Assembly: GCA_028715665.1 (NCBI GenBank)
Contig: JAQURI010000011.1
Span: 1 to 18,956 of the forward strand
DNA length: 18,956 nucleotides
Direction: 5' to 3'
DNA from: Candidatus Ratteibacteria bacterium
Lineage (GTDB): Bacteria; CAIJMQ01
Part shown: one piece after another, positions 1 to 7,217 of the stretch
Layout: each line of letters opens with the position of its first letter
Position numbering within the stretch: the stretch's first letter is position 1
Translations under genes and position numbers: made by a program
The notes under the pieces: generated by a model
The model's database searches: none
The model's input: the letters and a program-made list of their open reading frames with translations, nothing else
What the model was told of the DNA's origin: nothing

Positions 1-996
1 CGCCCGACATCGGTTGACATGATGAAATTTACAAAAATAGTTATTGTTTTTACATTTGCCATTGAAACAGTAGGTGCAATTTTGCTGTCTCTTTATTGGA
101 TGAATTTCTTCGCTCTTAAAAAAGCGATATATTACGGGATTTTTCATTCAGTTTCGGCTTTCTGCACCGCCGGTTTTAGTATTTTTTCGACGAGTTTCAG
201 CGCTTATCGCGGCAGCATATTTATAAACATGGTTATCAGCGCTGTTTCTTTAGCCGGTGCAATGGGTTTTTTTGTTTTATACGATTTATATGCCGCAACC
301 AATAAAATGGTTAAAAACAACAATGCCCCTTTATTGTCTATCCATAGTAAATTTGTTTTATTAATGACAATAATATTAATATTTGTTGGGGCGTATACCA
401 TCTTTATTTCGGAACTTGGGGCTCAAACGTTCACTTTGAGCGATAGATTATTGAGTTCTGCTTTCCAATCAATCAGCGCTTCCACTACTGCGGGATTTAA
501 TACAATTGATATTGGGAAAATGACTCCTTTAAGCCTCTTCACGATAATCTTTTTGATGTTTATAGGGGCTTCTCCCGGCGGTACGGGAGCGGGCATTAAA
601 ACGGTATCTTTTGGTATAATAATATTATTTCTTTGCTCGCTTTTAACAGGCAAAGCAGATGTTAATCTCTTTAAGAGGAGGATTTCTCACCAAACGATAA
701 ATAAGGTATTTGCAATAAGTTCTATCGCAATTTTATGGTTAGTGTTGGCTACAGGAATATTGGTAGTTACGGAAAAGGGAACATTTCTACAAATTCTTTT
801 TGAAGCGCAATCTGCTTTAAGTAACGTAGGTCTATCTACAGGGATAACATCGGCTCTGAGTCCGATTGGCAAAATAGTTATTTCTATTACGATGCTTGTG
901 GGAAGAATGGGGCCGCTCGCTATCGGTTTTTCGCTGGTTGGGAGGCAAAGACCCGCGAAATTTAAATACGCGGAAGCAGATGTTTTAGTGGGATAA
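1..996 (+). CDS. ktrB: K+ uptake protein KtrB/TrkH family, 5'-truncated
   Basis: Membrane-spanning subunit of a KtrAB-type potassium uptake system in the inner membrane. The reading frame is open to the window edge, so the true start lies upstream; the ATG codons at 19 and 22 are internal. About 331 residues are visible and the first pore repeat is missing. Three pore-loop signatures can be read: SAFCTAGF, SASTTAGFNT and SALSNVGLSTG, each with the glycine of the K+ selectivity filter. GASPGGTGAG follows the third, matching the family's intramembrane loop region. Hydrophobic helices alternate with these loops as expected for the M1-P-M2 architecture. The partner regulatory subunit ktrA follows after 104 bases, which favours KtrB over a stand-alone TrkH. 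The Ktr versus Trk naming is inference. Confidence 0.88.
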   Translation, partial: RPTSVDMMKFTKIVIVFTFAIETVGAILLSLYWMNFFALKKAIYYGIFHSVSAFCTAGFSIFSTSFSAYRGSIFINMVISAVSLAGAMGFFVLYDLYAATNKMVKNNNAPLLSIHSKFVLLMTIILIFVGAYTIFISELGAQTFTLSDRLLSSAFQSISASTTAGFNTIDIGKMTPLSLFTIIFLMFIGASPGGTGAGIKTVSFGIIILFLCSLLTGKADVNLFKRRISHQTINKVFAISSIAILWLVLATGILVVTEKGTFLQILFEAQSALSNVGLSTGITSALSPIGKIVISITMLVGRMGPLAIGFSLVGRQRPAKFKYAEADVLVG

Positions 997-1003
997 AAAA
1001 TAG

Positions 1004-1085
1004 AAAACAGAAATCAGACGGCAGAAAACAGGATATTATAGATTGTTTTATCTGATATCTGACTTCTGTCCTCTGTTCTCTGTTT
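1004..1085. repeat. Imperfect inverted repeat of CAGA/TCTG motifs (copy 1)
   Basis: Between ktrB and ktrA the left arm is purine-rich (repeated CAGAAA and CAGA words) and the right arm is its approximate reverse complement (TCTG, CTGT and TTCTG words). The 17-mer at 1052-1068 (CTGATATCTGACTTCTG) recurs at 5584-5600 with one mismatch, so this is one of two copies of a dispersed family. No coding capacity is seen. The ktrA ribosome-binding site, AGGGGG, starts just after it. Confidence 0.6.
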
Positions 1086-1100
1086 AGTGAGGGGGATAAA

Positions 1101-1751
1101 ATGGGACAATTTGTGGTTATAGGTTTGGGTAATTTCGGATACTATGTTGCAGTTACATTGTTTGAAGCAGGCAACCAGGTCTTGGCTATTGATGCTAACA
1201 GTAAAAAAATTGAGCAAATCAAGGATAAAGTTACGCAGGCTGTGGTCATTAACGTCAAAGAAAAAGAAGTTTTGTCGGAATTTGTAAGCAGTGATATTGA
1301 TGCTGCCATAGTAAGTTTGGGGGACAACATAGAAGCAAGCATATTGAGCACGCTTTATTTGAAGGAGCTGGGAGTAAAGAAAATTATAGTAAAAGCCGTT
1401 AACGATGAGCACGGTCAGATATTGAAAATGATAGGAGCTATGGAGGTCATTTATCCTGAAAAAGAGGAAGCTTTCAGGTTGGCTAAAAGATTAATCAGTC
1501 CGAATCTTATTGAACACATCCCCTTAGCCCCCGAATACAGCATAATGGAAATTGCCGTTCCCGATAAGTTTGTCGGCAAATCGTTAAAAGAACTTAAGTT
1601 GCGCAGCAAGTATAATGTCGAAGTGATTGCAATAAAGGATGTGCTTCAGGATACGCTTGTTTTGATACCGGAAGCCGATGTCAAAATAAAACCGGATAGC
1701 GTCTTGATGGTTATCGGCAAAGAAGAAGATATAAACAAATTAAAAGTTTAG
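1101..1751 (+). CDS. ktrA: K+ uptake regulatory subunit KtrA (TrkA-N/TrkA-C)
   Basis: Cytosolic RCK-type subunit that gates KtrB in response to nucleotide binding. At 216 residues it has the single-RCK length of KtrA rather than the double-length TrkA of enterobacteria. The N-terminal Rossmann fold begins with the dinucleotide motif GLGNFG at residues 8-13 and has an acidic residue (D31) at the end of the second strand. The C-terminal part, from about residue 140, reads as a TrkA-C domain. An AGGGGG ribosome-binding site sits just upstream of the ATG. It lies directly downstream of ktrB and probably shares its transcript, although a repeat element separates the two genes. Confidence 0.92.
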   Translation: MGQFVVIGLGNFGYYVAVTLFEAGNQVLAIDANSKKIEQIKDKVTQAVVINVKEKEVLSEFVSSDIDAAIVSLGDNIEASILSTLYLKELGVKKIIVKAVNDEHGQILKMIGAMEVIYPEKEEAFRLAKRLISPNLIEHIPLAPEYSIMEIAVPDKFVGKSLKELKLRSKYNVEVIAIKDVLQDTLVLIPEADVKIKPDSVLMVIGKEEDINKLKV

Positions 1752-1830
1752 CGGCGTATCAGCTGACTCGTAGACGGATAGGCAGTTAATTCCTGCTCTC
1801 GGTTCAAACCTACCTTTTTACGCATTAAGT

Positions 1831-1859
1831 TTGACGATTATCGGGGGTTATCTTATAAT
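1831..1859 (+). promoter_or_regulatory. Sigma70-type promoter for the rpmH-yidD-yidC unit
   Basis: TTGACG at 1831-1836 and TATAAT at 1854-1859 are separated by exactly 17 bases, close to the consensus for the housekeeping sigma factor. A start point near 1866 would leave a leader of about 80 bases before the rpmH ATG at 1947. Transcription is inferred from sequence only. Confidence 0.8.
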
Positions 1860-1870
1860 ATTGGTTTAAG

Positions 1871-1927
1871 TTAGATTCCGCTCCCCGTGCTAAAGCATGG
1901 AGCTTTACTGGAGCGGGGTAAATCTAA
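1871..1927 (+). promoter_or_regulatory. Structured leader upstream of rpmH
   Basis: The outer arms pair as TTAGATT (1871-1877) with AATCTAA (1921-1927), and CCGCTCC (1878-1884) with GGAGCGG (1910-1916). Inside, two hairpins are mutually exclusive. One is CCGTGC/GCATGG (1885-1890 with 1895-1900) around a TAAA loop. The other is TAAAGC/GCTTTA (1891-1896 with 1902-1907). The AAGGAG ribosome-binding site of rpmH lies immediately 3'. It could be a leader structure that controls ribosomal protein L34 or stabilises the mRNA; no T-tract makes it an obvious terminator. Confidence 0.5.
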
Positions 1928-1946
1928 AGCAAAAGGAGAAAAAATC

Positions 1947-2084
1947 ATGAAAAGAACTTATCAACCGTCGAAATTAAGAAGAAAAAGAACCCACGGTTTC
2001 TTAAAAAGGTTGCAAACTAAAAACGGCAGAAAAGTCTTAGCACGACGCAGAAAAAAGGGCAGGAAGCGAATTTCGATAGACTGA
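1947..2084 (+). CDS. rpmH: 50S ribosomal protein L34
   Basis: Small, very basic protein of the large ribosomal subunit. The 45 residues begin MKRTYQPSKLRRKRTHGF and end in an Arg/Lys-rich tail, the diagnostic L34 pattern and length. The ATG at 1947 is preceded by AAAAGGAGAA at a good distance. The longer in-frame start at 1887 lies inside the leader hairpin and would add a non-conserved extension, so I reject it. The next gene is yidD, with no rnpA between them. Confidence 0.97.
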   Translation: MKRTYQPSKLRRKRTHGFLKRLQTKNGRKVLARRRKKGRKRISID

Positions 2085-2104
2085 AAGGCCATTAGTTATC
2101 TAAA

Positions 2105-2368
2105 ATGTCTAATCTAAATCGGCCGCCCATTAAATTTCTGCCGATATATGCAGATATGCGGGTAATCTTATTAAAATTATTGGTTTTTTATAAAACGTTT
2201 ATATCTCCTTTATTATTAAAACGTTGTCGATTCTATCCGAGTTGCTCCGAATACGCCTATGAGGCAATAGAAAAAAAGGGTGTTGTCAAAGGGATTATTT
2301 GTGCAACTATAAGGATTTTTAAGTGTCATCCGTTTCACGCAGGCGGTTATGATCCAGTTAAGAAATAG
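2105..2368 (+). CDS. yidD: Membrane protein insertion efficiency factor YidD
   Basis: Small membrane-associated protein thought to assist YidC-dependent insertion. The family core is clear: a hydrophobic amphipathic segment (LLKLLVFYKTFISPLLL), then RCRFYPSCSEYAYEAI with two cysteines, then HPFHAGGYDPV near the C-terminus. From the ATG at 2105 it is 87 residues; an internal ATG at 2156 would give 70, nearer the usual family size. Neither start has a strong adjacent ribosome-binding site; the nearest is GAAAGG overlapping the end of rpmH. The order rpmH-yidD-yidC is conserved across bacteria, normally with rnpA after rpmH. Confidence 0.93.
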   Translation: MSNLNRPPIKFLPIYADMRVILLKLLVFYKTFISPLLLKRCRFYPSCSEYAYEAIEKKGVVKGIICATIRIFKCHPFHAGGYDPVKK

Positions 2369-2372
2369 AGAG

Positions 2373-2396
2373 CCCCGAACCACATAGGGTTCGGGG
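2373..2396. repeat. Perfect 9-bp GC hairpin between yidD and yidC
   Basis: CCCCGAACC (2373-2381) pairs with GGTTCGGGG (2388-2396) around the loop ACATAG. It is followed by TAAATAG rather than a T-run, so it is not a standard intrinsic terminator. The 3' edge GGGGTAAAT also ends the rpmH leader structure. Confidence 0.7.
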
Positions 2397-2463
2397 TAAA
2401 TAGAGAAAAATAACTTGCTTATATTTTAATTCTTGATGCCTTATTAGAAAAAGAGGATTATTT

Positions 2464-4200
2464 ATGGAAAAGAGGTTGATATTAGCTATCTTACTAATAA
2501 CTGTTGTGCTTATATTTTTCAATATCATAAACGCCCCCGTCCCCAAACAACAAGATAAATTAGAAATAAGCGATGAGAAGATAGAGCAGCTTCTGGGGGA
2601 AGCGGTTTTTAAACCAGTAAAATCGAAAGAAATTGTTGTCGATTTACCATTGTATACCGCTTTGATTTCAGAGAAAGGCGGCATCAAAAGCTTCCGTCTG
2701 AATGAATATAAAACAAGAAACGCCGGCATAGGACAGTTACAGCAGCAATTGCAAAAGGCCCAGGAACAATTCCGAAAGCAAGCAAGGGCTTACGGCGCAA
2801 ATGCCGACTCCCCCATTTTATACTCGATAAAAAAGTTAAGATATGAAATATCACATCTAAAAGAATCAAACAACGACAATGGGGTGGAAATAATATCTTT
2901 TTCCGAAATAGATCGCGCTTCCCTGCCGCCTTTTTTACAGATAAAGGACAAAAATAATAAATTGATATGGGCGGAGAATGATAATTACAACCTATTAACT
3001 CCGGCTCCCAACCAGATCCATCTAATTCAGGAGATCCCGGGCTTTATATCCATAAAAAAGGAATTTTCCTTCGACCCCAATTCATATTTGGTACGCGTGA
3101 AACTCGTGGTCGAAAATATCGGCACTGGACCCGTGGAAGATTGTGATTTTCTTATTACCTGCGGTCCAGATGTCGGAATGGACGAAGGTATTCGTGCTTT
3201 TACCCGGTTTGAGCCTTTAGTTTTTGTCAATAACCAATTGAAAAAGGAGCAATTCGGAAGAGGTTCTCAAAACAAAATTTTGGAAAAAACAGAATACGGC
3301 AAAGTCGATTGGGTGGCTTTGCAGGACAAGTATTTCGCGAAAATTTTAATACCCGGCGAACCAGTGAAGAGTGCCTATCTGCATAAGAACGAACAAGAGG
3401 AATATACTATAGGATTAAAAGCAGAAATACCTTCTCTTCGTCCTTCTCAGCTGAGCGAAATATCGTTTGATATATACCTTGGTCCCAAAAAATTAGAGGA
3501 TTTATATAAAGTCGGCAAAGAGACTCCAAGAATAGTCGACTACGGGCTTTTCGGGAATCTTTTCCAGATAGTCCACGTTCTTAAATTTTTTCATAAATTA
3601 ACCGATAATTACGGAGTTGCTATAATTTTATTGACGGTGCTGATTAATATCATCCTGTTCCCTCTTTCATTGAAAAGTTTTAAGTCTATGAAAGAAATGC
3701 GCACGCTGCAGCCTGAAATAGAGAAGATAAGGAGAGCATTTAAAGACGACCCGCAAGGGATGAACAGGGAAGTTATGGAATTATACAGGAGACACAAGGT
3801 AAATCCTGCGGGCGGATGCCTTCCGATGCTTCTACAACTGCCGATTTTCGTAGGATTATTTGTAACTTTGCGTACTGTTATAGAGTTAAGAAGTGCGCCA
3901 TTTATACTATGGGTCAAGGACCTTTCGCTTCCGGACGCGCTCCCGTTACCGTTTAACGCTCCCTATATAGGGTCAACTATAAATATTCTGCCTATATTTA
4001 TGGCTGTAGCGACGTTTTTACAGCAAAAATTTTCCGCAACTACAGGCACCTCCCAGTCAATGTTCTGGATTTTTCCTTTTGTTATGTTGTTTATTTTTTA
4101 TAATTTCCCCTCGGGACTGGTTTTATATTTTCTATGCAGCAGCGTATTTACGATATTGTCGCAGATATGGATAAATCGTCCGGAATCGAAAAAAATATAA
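2464..4200 (+). CDS. yidC: Membrane protein insertase YidC
   Basis: Inner-membrane insertase acting alone or with SecYEG. At 578 residues it is the long Gram-negative type. TM1 is at about residues 4-23, followed by a large periplasmic beta-domain to about residue 355, and then the conserved 60-kDa core. That core carries the coiled cytoplasmic loop (SLKSFKSMKEMRTLQPEIEK), the NPAGGCLPMLLQLPIF segment and the closing NFPSGLVLYF helix. Between about residues 86 and 135 the periplasmic domain has a Gln/Lys-rich predicted coiled stretch (QLQQQLQKAQEQFRKQ) that looks like an insertion. The ATG follows AGAGGA. It is upstream of an AsmA-like gene with a 5-base gap. Confidence 0.96.
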   Translation: MEKRLILAILLITVVLIFFNIINAPVPKQQDKLEISDEKIEQLLGEAVFKPVKSKEIVVDLPLYTALISEKGGIKSFRLNEYKTRNAGIGQLQQQLQKAQEQFRKQARAYGANADSPILYSIKKLRYEISHLKESNNDNGVEIISFSEIDRASLPPFLQIKDKNNKLIWAENDNYNLLTPAPNQIHLIQEIPGFISIKKEFSFDPNSYLVRVKLVVENIGTGPVEDCDFLITCGPDVGMDEGIRAFTRFEPLVFVNNQLKKEQFGRGSQNKILEKTEYGKVDWVALQDKYFAKILIPGEPVKSAYLHKNEQEEYTIGLKAEIPSLRPSQLSEISFDIYLGPKKLEDLYKVGKETPRIVDYGLFGNLFQIVHVLKFFHKLTDNYGVAIILLTVLINIILFPLSLKSFKSMKEMRTLQPEIEKIRRAFKDDPQGMNREVMELYRRHKVNPAGGCLPMLLQLPIFVGLFVTLRTVIELRSAPFILWVKDLSLPDALPLPFNAPYIGSTINILPIFMAVATFLQQKFSATTGTSQSMFWIFPFVMLFIFYNFPSGLVLYFLCSSVFTILSQIWINRPESKKI

Positions 4201-4205
4201 TTCGA

Positions 4206-5333
4206 ATGAGGCACAAGAACAAGATTTCCGCAAGTGTATTTTTCCTTTCTTTGATTATCTTTCTCTTTTCGTATCTAAATGTCTTTTCTGAAGAAATCAG
4301 TAATTTCCATGTGACGGCAAAAGACCTGGACCTTTTGAGCTTTAAATCCCTGTTAGAGAACCGTTCTCCGGGGATAAAATATGAGGGTAAAATCTCGTTA
4401 TCGGCGGACGTAAAATGGGAAGAAGGGGTTGAATCTGTTTCAGGGGGGGCTTTTTCTTCGGATAAGATATCCTTTTCCTCAGGAAATTCCCTTTTCCCGA
4501 TAGAGTTCTCTCGATTAGAAGGCGAATTTACGTTGAATGTAAAAGAAAACTTGCCTGTATTATCCGGCAAAATACGAAGTTCTTCGGTCAAATGGGGAAA
4601 ATTGGTTGCTCAAAAATTTGAAGCTGATTATGAATTGTATGAAAAGAAACTTATTATCAAAAACGGCGAAATTAAAGTCGCGGACGGAACTGCCCATGTA
4701 AGCGGAGATATCGATTTTAGTAAAAATCCGGCATTTTTTAATCTAAAATTGACAGCTAATGATGTAAATATCGGCATTATTGCGGAACGAGGGGGCTATG
4801 AACGGCCTGTATCAGGGATTTTATTTGCCGATGCCGATTTATCTGGTGAATTCAGCAAACCGGCAGGTGTTTTTGGTAAAGCTAAAATTAATATTGACAA
4901 AGGTGAACTCGGCAAGATAGGTTTGGTTGGACGTATCATTACCCTGTCTCCTCTTGCGGCTATGTCCCGGGATTTTTCCCTAAATGATTTTGAGGGTAAT
5001 TTTAATATTTCAGAAGGATATGCTTATACGGACGATGCTGTTCTCGCGGGTCCCGAAATACGAATAACGGCAAAAGGAGAGGTTGGCTGGAATAGGAAAT
5101 TGAACTTCCTGTTGGGACTATATGCTTCATCTGAACTTTTGAAAGGGACTTCGATTACCAGGACTTTAGGAGTCCTAATAGACGATTTTGGCAATGTTTT
5201 GAGGAGGATTAGAGTAAGCGGCACTATTGAAAATCCTAGTTTTACTATTTTACCTTTGGGAATTGGAAGCGCTATAATTGAAGGGTTAGAACGGTCTTTT
5301 CAAAAAGGGCAAGAAGGAGAAGAAATAAAATAA
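4206..5333 (+). CDS. AsmA-like C-terminal domain protein, secreted or periplasmic
   Basis: No exact gene name can be given. From the ATG at 4206 the protein has 375 residues: a basic start (MRHKNK), a hydrophobic segment (about residues 7-24) and an Ala-poor but plausible signal end at FSEE, then repeated beta-strand-rich blocks. The C-terminal third (KIGLVGRIITLSPLAAM, then a segment ending GTIENPSF) resembles the AsmA-like C-terminal domain of the AsmA/YhdP/TamB group, linked to lipid transport between membranes. The start at 4206, five bases after the yidC stop, is preferred over in-frame ATGs at 4134 and 4167 because it puts the signal segment at the N-terminus. Co-transcription with yidC is likely. 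The specific role is unknown. Confidence 0.7.
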   Translation: MRHKNKISASVFFLSLIIFLFSYLNVFSEEISNFHVTAKDLDLLSFKSLLENRSPGIKYEGKISLSADVKWEEGVESVSGGAFSSDKISFSSGNSLFPIEFSRLEGEFTLNVKENLPVLSGKIRSSSVKWGKLVAQKFEADYELYEKKLIIKNGEIKVADGTAHVSGDIDFSKNPAFFNLKLTANDVNIGIIAERGGYERPVSGILFADADLSGEFSKPAGVFGKAKINIDKGELGKIGLVGRIITLSPLAAMSRDFSLNDFEGNFNISEGYAYTDDAVLAGPEIRITAKGEVGWNRKLNFLLGLYASSELLKGTSITRTLGVLIDDFGNVLRRIRVSGTIENPSFTILPLGIGSAIIEGLERSFQKGQEGEEIK

Positions 5334-5353
5334 GTTAAGTATTTTAAATTGCT

Positions 5354-5369
5354 TGTTTCACGTGAAACC
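5354..5369. other. parS: parS centromere-like site
   Basis: TGTTTCACGTGAAACC matches the ParB-binding consensus TGTTNCACGTGAAACA at all defined positions but the last. It contains the palindrome GTTTCACGTGAAAC. It lies about 250 bases upstream of parA, a common location for parS. No second full site is visible in the window; only a half site (GTGAAACA) appears near 5492-5499. Confidence 0.92.
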
Positions 5370-5493
5370 CCGTTAGAGATAAGAAACGTCAAAAGACGTT
5401 TCTGTAACTAATGGGAAGTAGCTTGTTCTTGCTTGTAGATATTAAGTTTGTTTAGGCTTAAAATATTTATTGAAGTATCATCTCTAACGGGGT
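5367..5493. repeat. Nested inverted repeats next to parS
   Basis: A perfect 14-bp inverted repeat joins ACCCCGTTAGAGAT (5367-5380) and ATCTCTAACGGGGT (5480-5493), separated by 99 bases. The left arm overlaps the last bases of parS and the right arm runs into the half site GTGAAACA. Inside, a second perfect hairpin pairs AGAAACGTC (5382-5390) with GACGTTTCT (5395-5403) around AAAA. The rest of the loop is AT-rich with no ORF. Confidence 0.8.
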
Positions 5494-5504
5494 GAAACAT
5501 TTTT

Positions 5505-5603
5505 ACAGAGGATAGATAACAGAGGACAGAAAACAGAAGACAGGGGGCGGAAAAGGCTCTAAAATCGGCCTTCTGTCTGATTTCTGATATCTGTCTTCTG
5601 AGA
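5505..5603. repeat. Imperfect inverted repeat of CAGA/TCTG motifs (copy 2)
   Basis: The left arm (about 5505-5545) is a run of ACAGAGGA, ACAGAAAACAGAAGACAG-type words. The right arm (about 5568-5601) is the approximate complement, with TTCTGTCTG and CTGATATCTGTCTTCTG. It shares a 16/17 match with copy 1 near 1052. It lies directly before parA and probably includes much of that gene's untranslated leader. Confidence 0.6.
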
Positions 5604-5620
5604 ACCGGTATCCGATTACT

Positions 5621-6406
5621 ATGGGGAAAATAATAGCTATAGCTAACCAAAAGGGTGGAGTCGGAAAAACGACCACGGCTGTTAATCTTGCTGCTTCCTT
5701 GGCAATCGGTAGAAACAAAGTTTTGCTTATAGACCTTGACCCGCAGGCGAATGCCACCGCTGGTTTCGGCATAAATGGTAAACAAATAAGCCATACCGCT
5801 TACGAATTATTGATATCTGAAGCAGAGGCAAAGGATTTAGCGATCCCTACCGAAATAAAAACACTTTATGTATTGCCTTCGAACGAACGTTTGATCGGAG
5901 CGGAGGTGGAATTGGTTGATATGCCTTCAAGGGAATTTCTTTTGCAGAAGAAACTTGAAAAAATAAAAAACGATTTTGACTTTATTTTTATAGATTGCCC
6001 TCCGTCACTTGGTTTATTGACTGTAAACGCACTTGTTGCGGCAAAATCGGTTATTATTCCTATTCAATGCGAATATTATGCTCTGGAAGGGTTGGGAAGG
6101 ATTAACGATATTATAAATCAGATTAAAAACTCGTTTAATTCTTCATTGGAAATATCGGGAATAGCCCTTGTAATGGTAGATTTGAGGACAAATCTTACTA
6201 AAGAGGTTATTGCGGAGGTAAAGAATTACTTTCCGGATAAAGTTTTTAAGACATTAATTCCCCGCAATATCAGATTGTCGGAAGCCCCGAGTTTTGGAAA
6301 ACCGGCAATTTTATATGCTTCTTTTTCGAAGGGAGCAAGGAGTTATTTGAACCTTGCAAAGGAGGTTAAAAGAAATGCAGAAACGAGCGCTAGGAAGGGG
6401 TCTTGA
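5621..6406 (+). CDS. parA: Chromosome partitioning ATPase ParA (Soj)
   Basis: MinD/ParA-family ATPase that binds DNA nonspecifically and drives segregation of ParB-parS complexes. The 261 residues carry the deviant Walker A motif KGGVGKTTT at residues 11-19, the LLIDLDPQANAT segment (A' motif) at residues 35-46, and Walker B FIFIDCPPS at about 121-129. There is no N-terminal DNA-binding extension, so it is the short chromosomal (type Ib-like/Soj) form. No clear ribosome-binding site precedes the ATG at 5621; the start is chosen because MGKIIAIANQKGGVGK matches the family N-terminus. It overlaps parB by 32 bases. Confidence 0.96.
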   Translation: MGKIIAIANQKGGVGKTTTAVNLAASLAIGRNKVLLIDLDPQANATAGFGINGKQISHTAYELLISEAEAKDLAIPTEIKTLYVLPSNERLIGAEVELVDMPSREFLLQKKLEKIKNDFDFIFIDCPPSLGLLTVNALVAAKSVIIPIQCEYYALEGLGRINDIINQIKNSFNSSLEISGIALVMVDLRTNLTKEVIAEVKNYFPDKVFKTLIPRNIRLSEAPSFGKPAILYASFSKGARSYLNLAKEVKRNAETSARKGS

Positions 6407-7187
6407 GGCCCTAATTCCTTCTTTGACGGAAACCGTCAAGTTTGTTGAAATAAATAAGATAGTTCCCAACAAATTTCAGCCGCGTAAGAGTTTTGACCCG
6501 CAGCAGATGGCTGGGCTGATAGAATCGATAAAGGAAGACGGCATTCTTCAGCCGATTGTAGTAAAACCTTTAGGCGATAATTATGAAATCGTGTTTGGGG
6601 AAAGGCGTTGGAGGGCATCTAAAGAAGCCGGACTTAAGACAATTCCGGTCATCATCAGGGAAGCCGATAATAAAAGTCAGTTGAAATTGGCTTTGGTAGA
6701 AAATCTTCAAAGAGAGGAGTTGAATGCCATAGAAAAGGCAGGAGGATATCAGGCTTTGATAGATGAGTTTAATTTGTCGCAGGAAGATGTTGCGAAAATA
6801 GTAGGCAAAAACCGTTCATCTGTTGCCAATACATTGAGGTTATTGAAACTGCCGCCCAATATGCAGGAAGAAATCAAAAAAGGCACTATAAGCGAGGGCC
6901 ATGGCAGAGTTCTTGTTTCTTTGCCGCCGGAAGAAAGAGAAAAACTATATAAGAAACTGTTGGCTGGACAATTATTTTCGGTCAGGGAAACCGAACAAAT
7001 TGTGTATAAAAGAAAAAAAGCCGGCAAAAAGGATGCTCATATTCAGTATATTGAGGAACAAATACAAAAAACGCTTGGCACAAAGGTTATGCTCAAAACG
7101 GGCAGAGGTAGAGGGCGTATTATCATAGAATATTATTCAGACGAGGATTTAAACAGGATACTTGAAATACTAAAAATTACGATTTAA
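6375..7187 (+). CDS. parB: Chromosome partitioning protein ParB (Spo0J)
   Basis: parS-binding CTPase-type clamp protein. From the ATG at 6375 it has 270 residues. The N-terminus has the KRALGRGLEALIP box typical of chromosomal ParB, which stimulates ParA. The nucleotide-binding motif GERRWRA is at 75-81 and ENLQRE at 109-114. A helix-turn-helix (LSQEDVAKIVGKNRSSVANT) spans about 134-153, and a dimerisation tail closes the protein. AAAGGAGGT just upstream, inside the end of parA, fixes this start and rejects the in-frame ATG at 6354. The match to the parS at 5354 supports a working parABS system. Confidence 0.96.
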   Translation: MQKRALGRGLEALIPSLTETVKFVEINKIVPNKFQPRKSFDPQQMAGLIESIKEDGILQPIVVKPLGDNYEIVFGERRWRASKEAGLKTIPVIIREADNKSQLKLALVENLQREELNAIEKAGGYQALIDEFNLSQEDVAKIVGKNRSSVANTLRLLKLPPNMQEEIKKGTISEGHGRVLVSLPPEEREKLYKKLLAGQLFSVRETEQIVYKRKKAGKKDAHIQYIEEQIQKTLGTKVMLKTGRGRGRIIIEYYSDEDLNRILEILKITI

Positions 7188-7217
7188 GCTAATTAGGTCT
7201 AAAAAGCGGGGTAAAAA

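Noticed and set aside
1751..1825. A functional tRNA gene
   Set aside because: The T stem has mismatches, the acceptor stem pairs over only about five bases, and the implied anticodon AAT is unusual. It is kept only as a low-interest observation.
2373..2396. Rho-independent terminator after yidD
   Set aside because: The stem is good but is followed by TAAATAGAG, not a T-run, and the downstream yidC is in the same direction.
4134..4205. Extended start of the AsmA-like gene overlapping yidC
   Set aside because: It would place about 24 polar residues before the signal segment; the ATG at 4206 puts that segment at the N-terminus.
5334..5620. Chromosome replication origin beside parS
   Set aside because: parS and repeats are present but there are no DnaA-box clusters and no dnaA or dnaN gene in the window, so an origin cannot be claimed.
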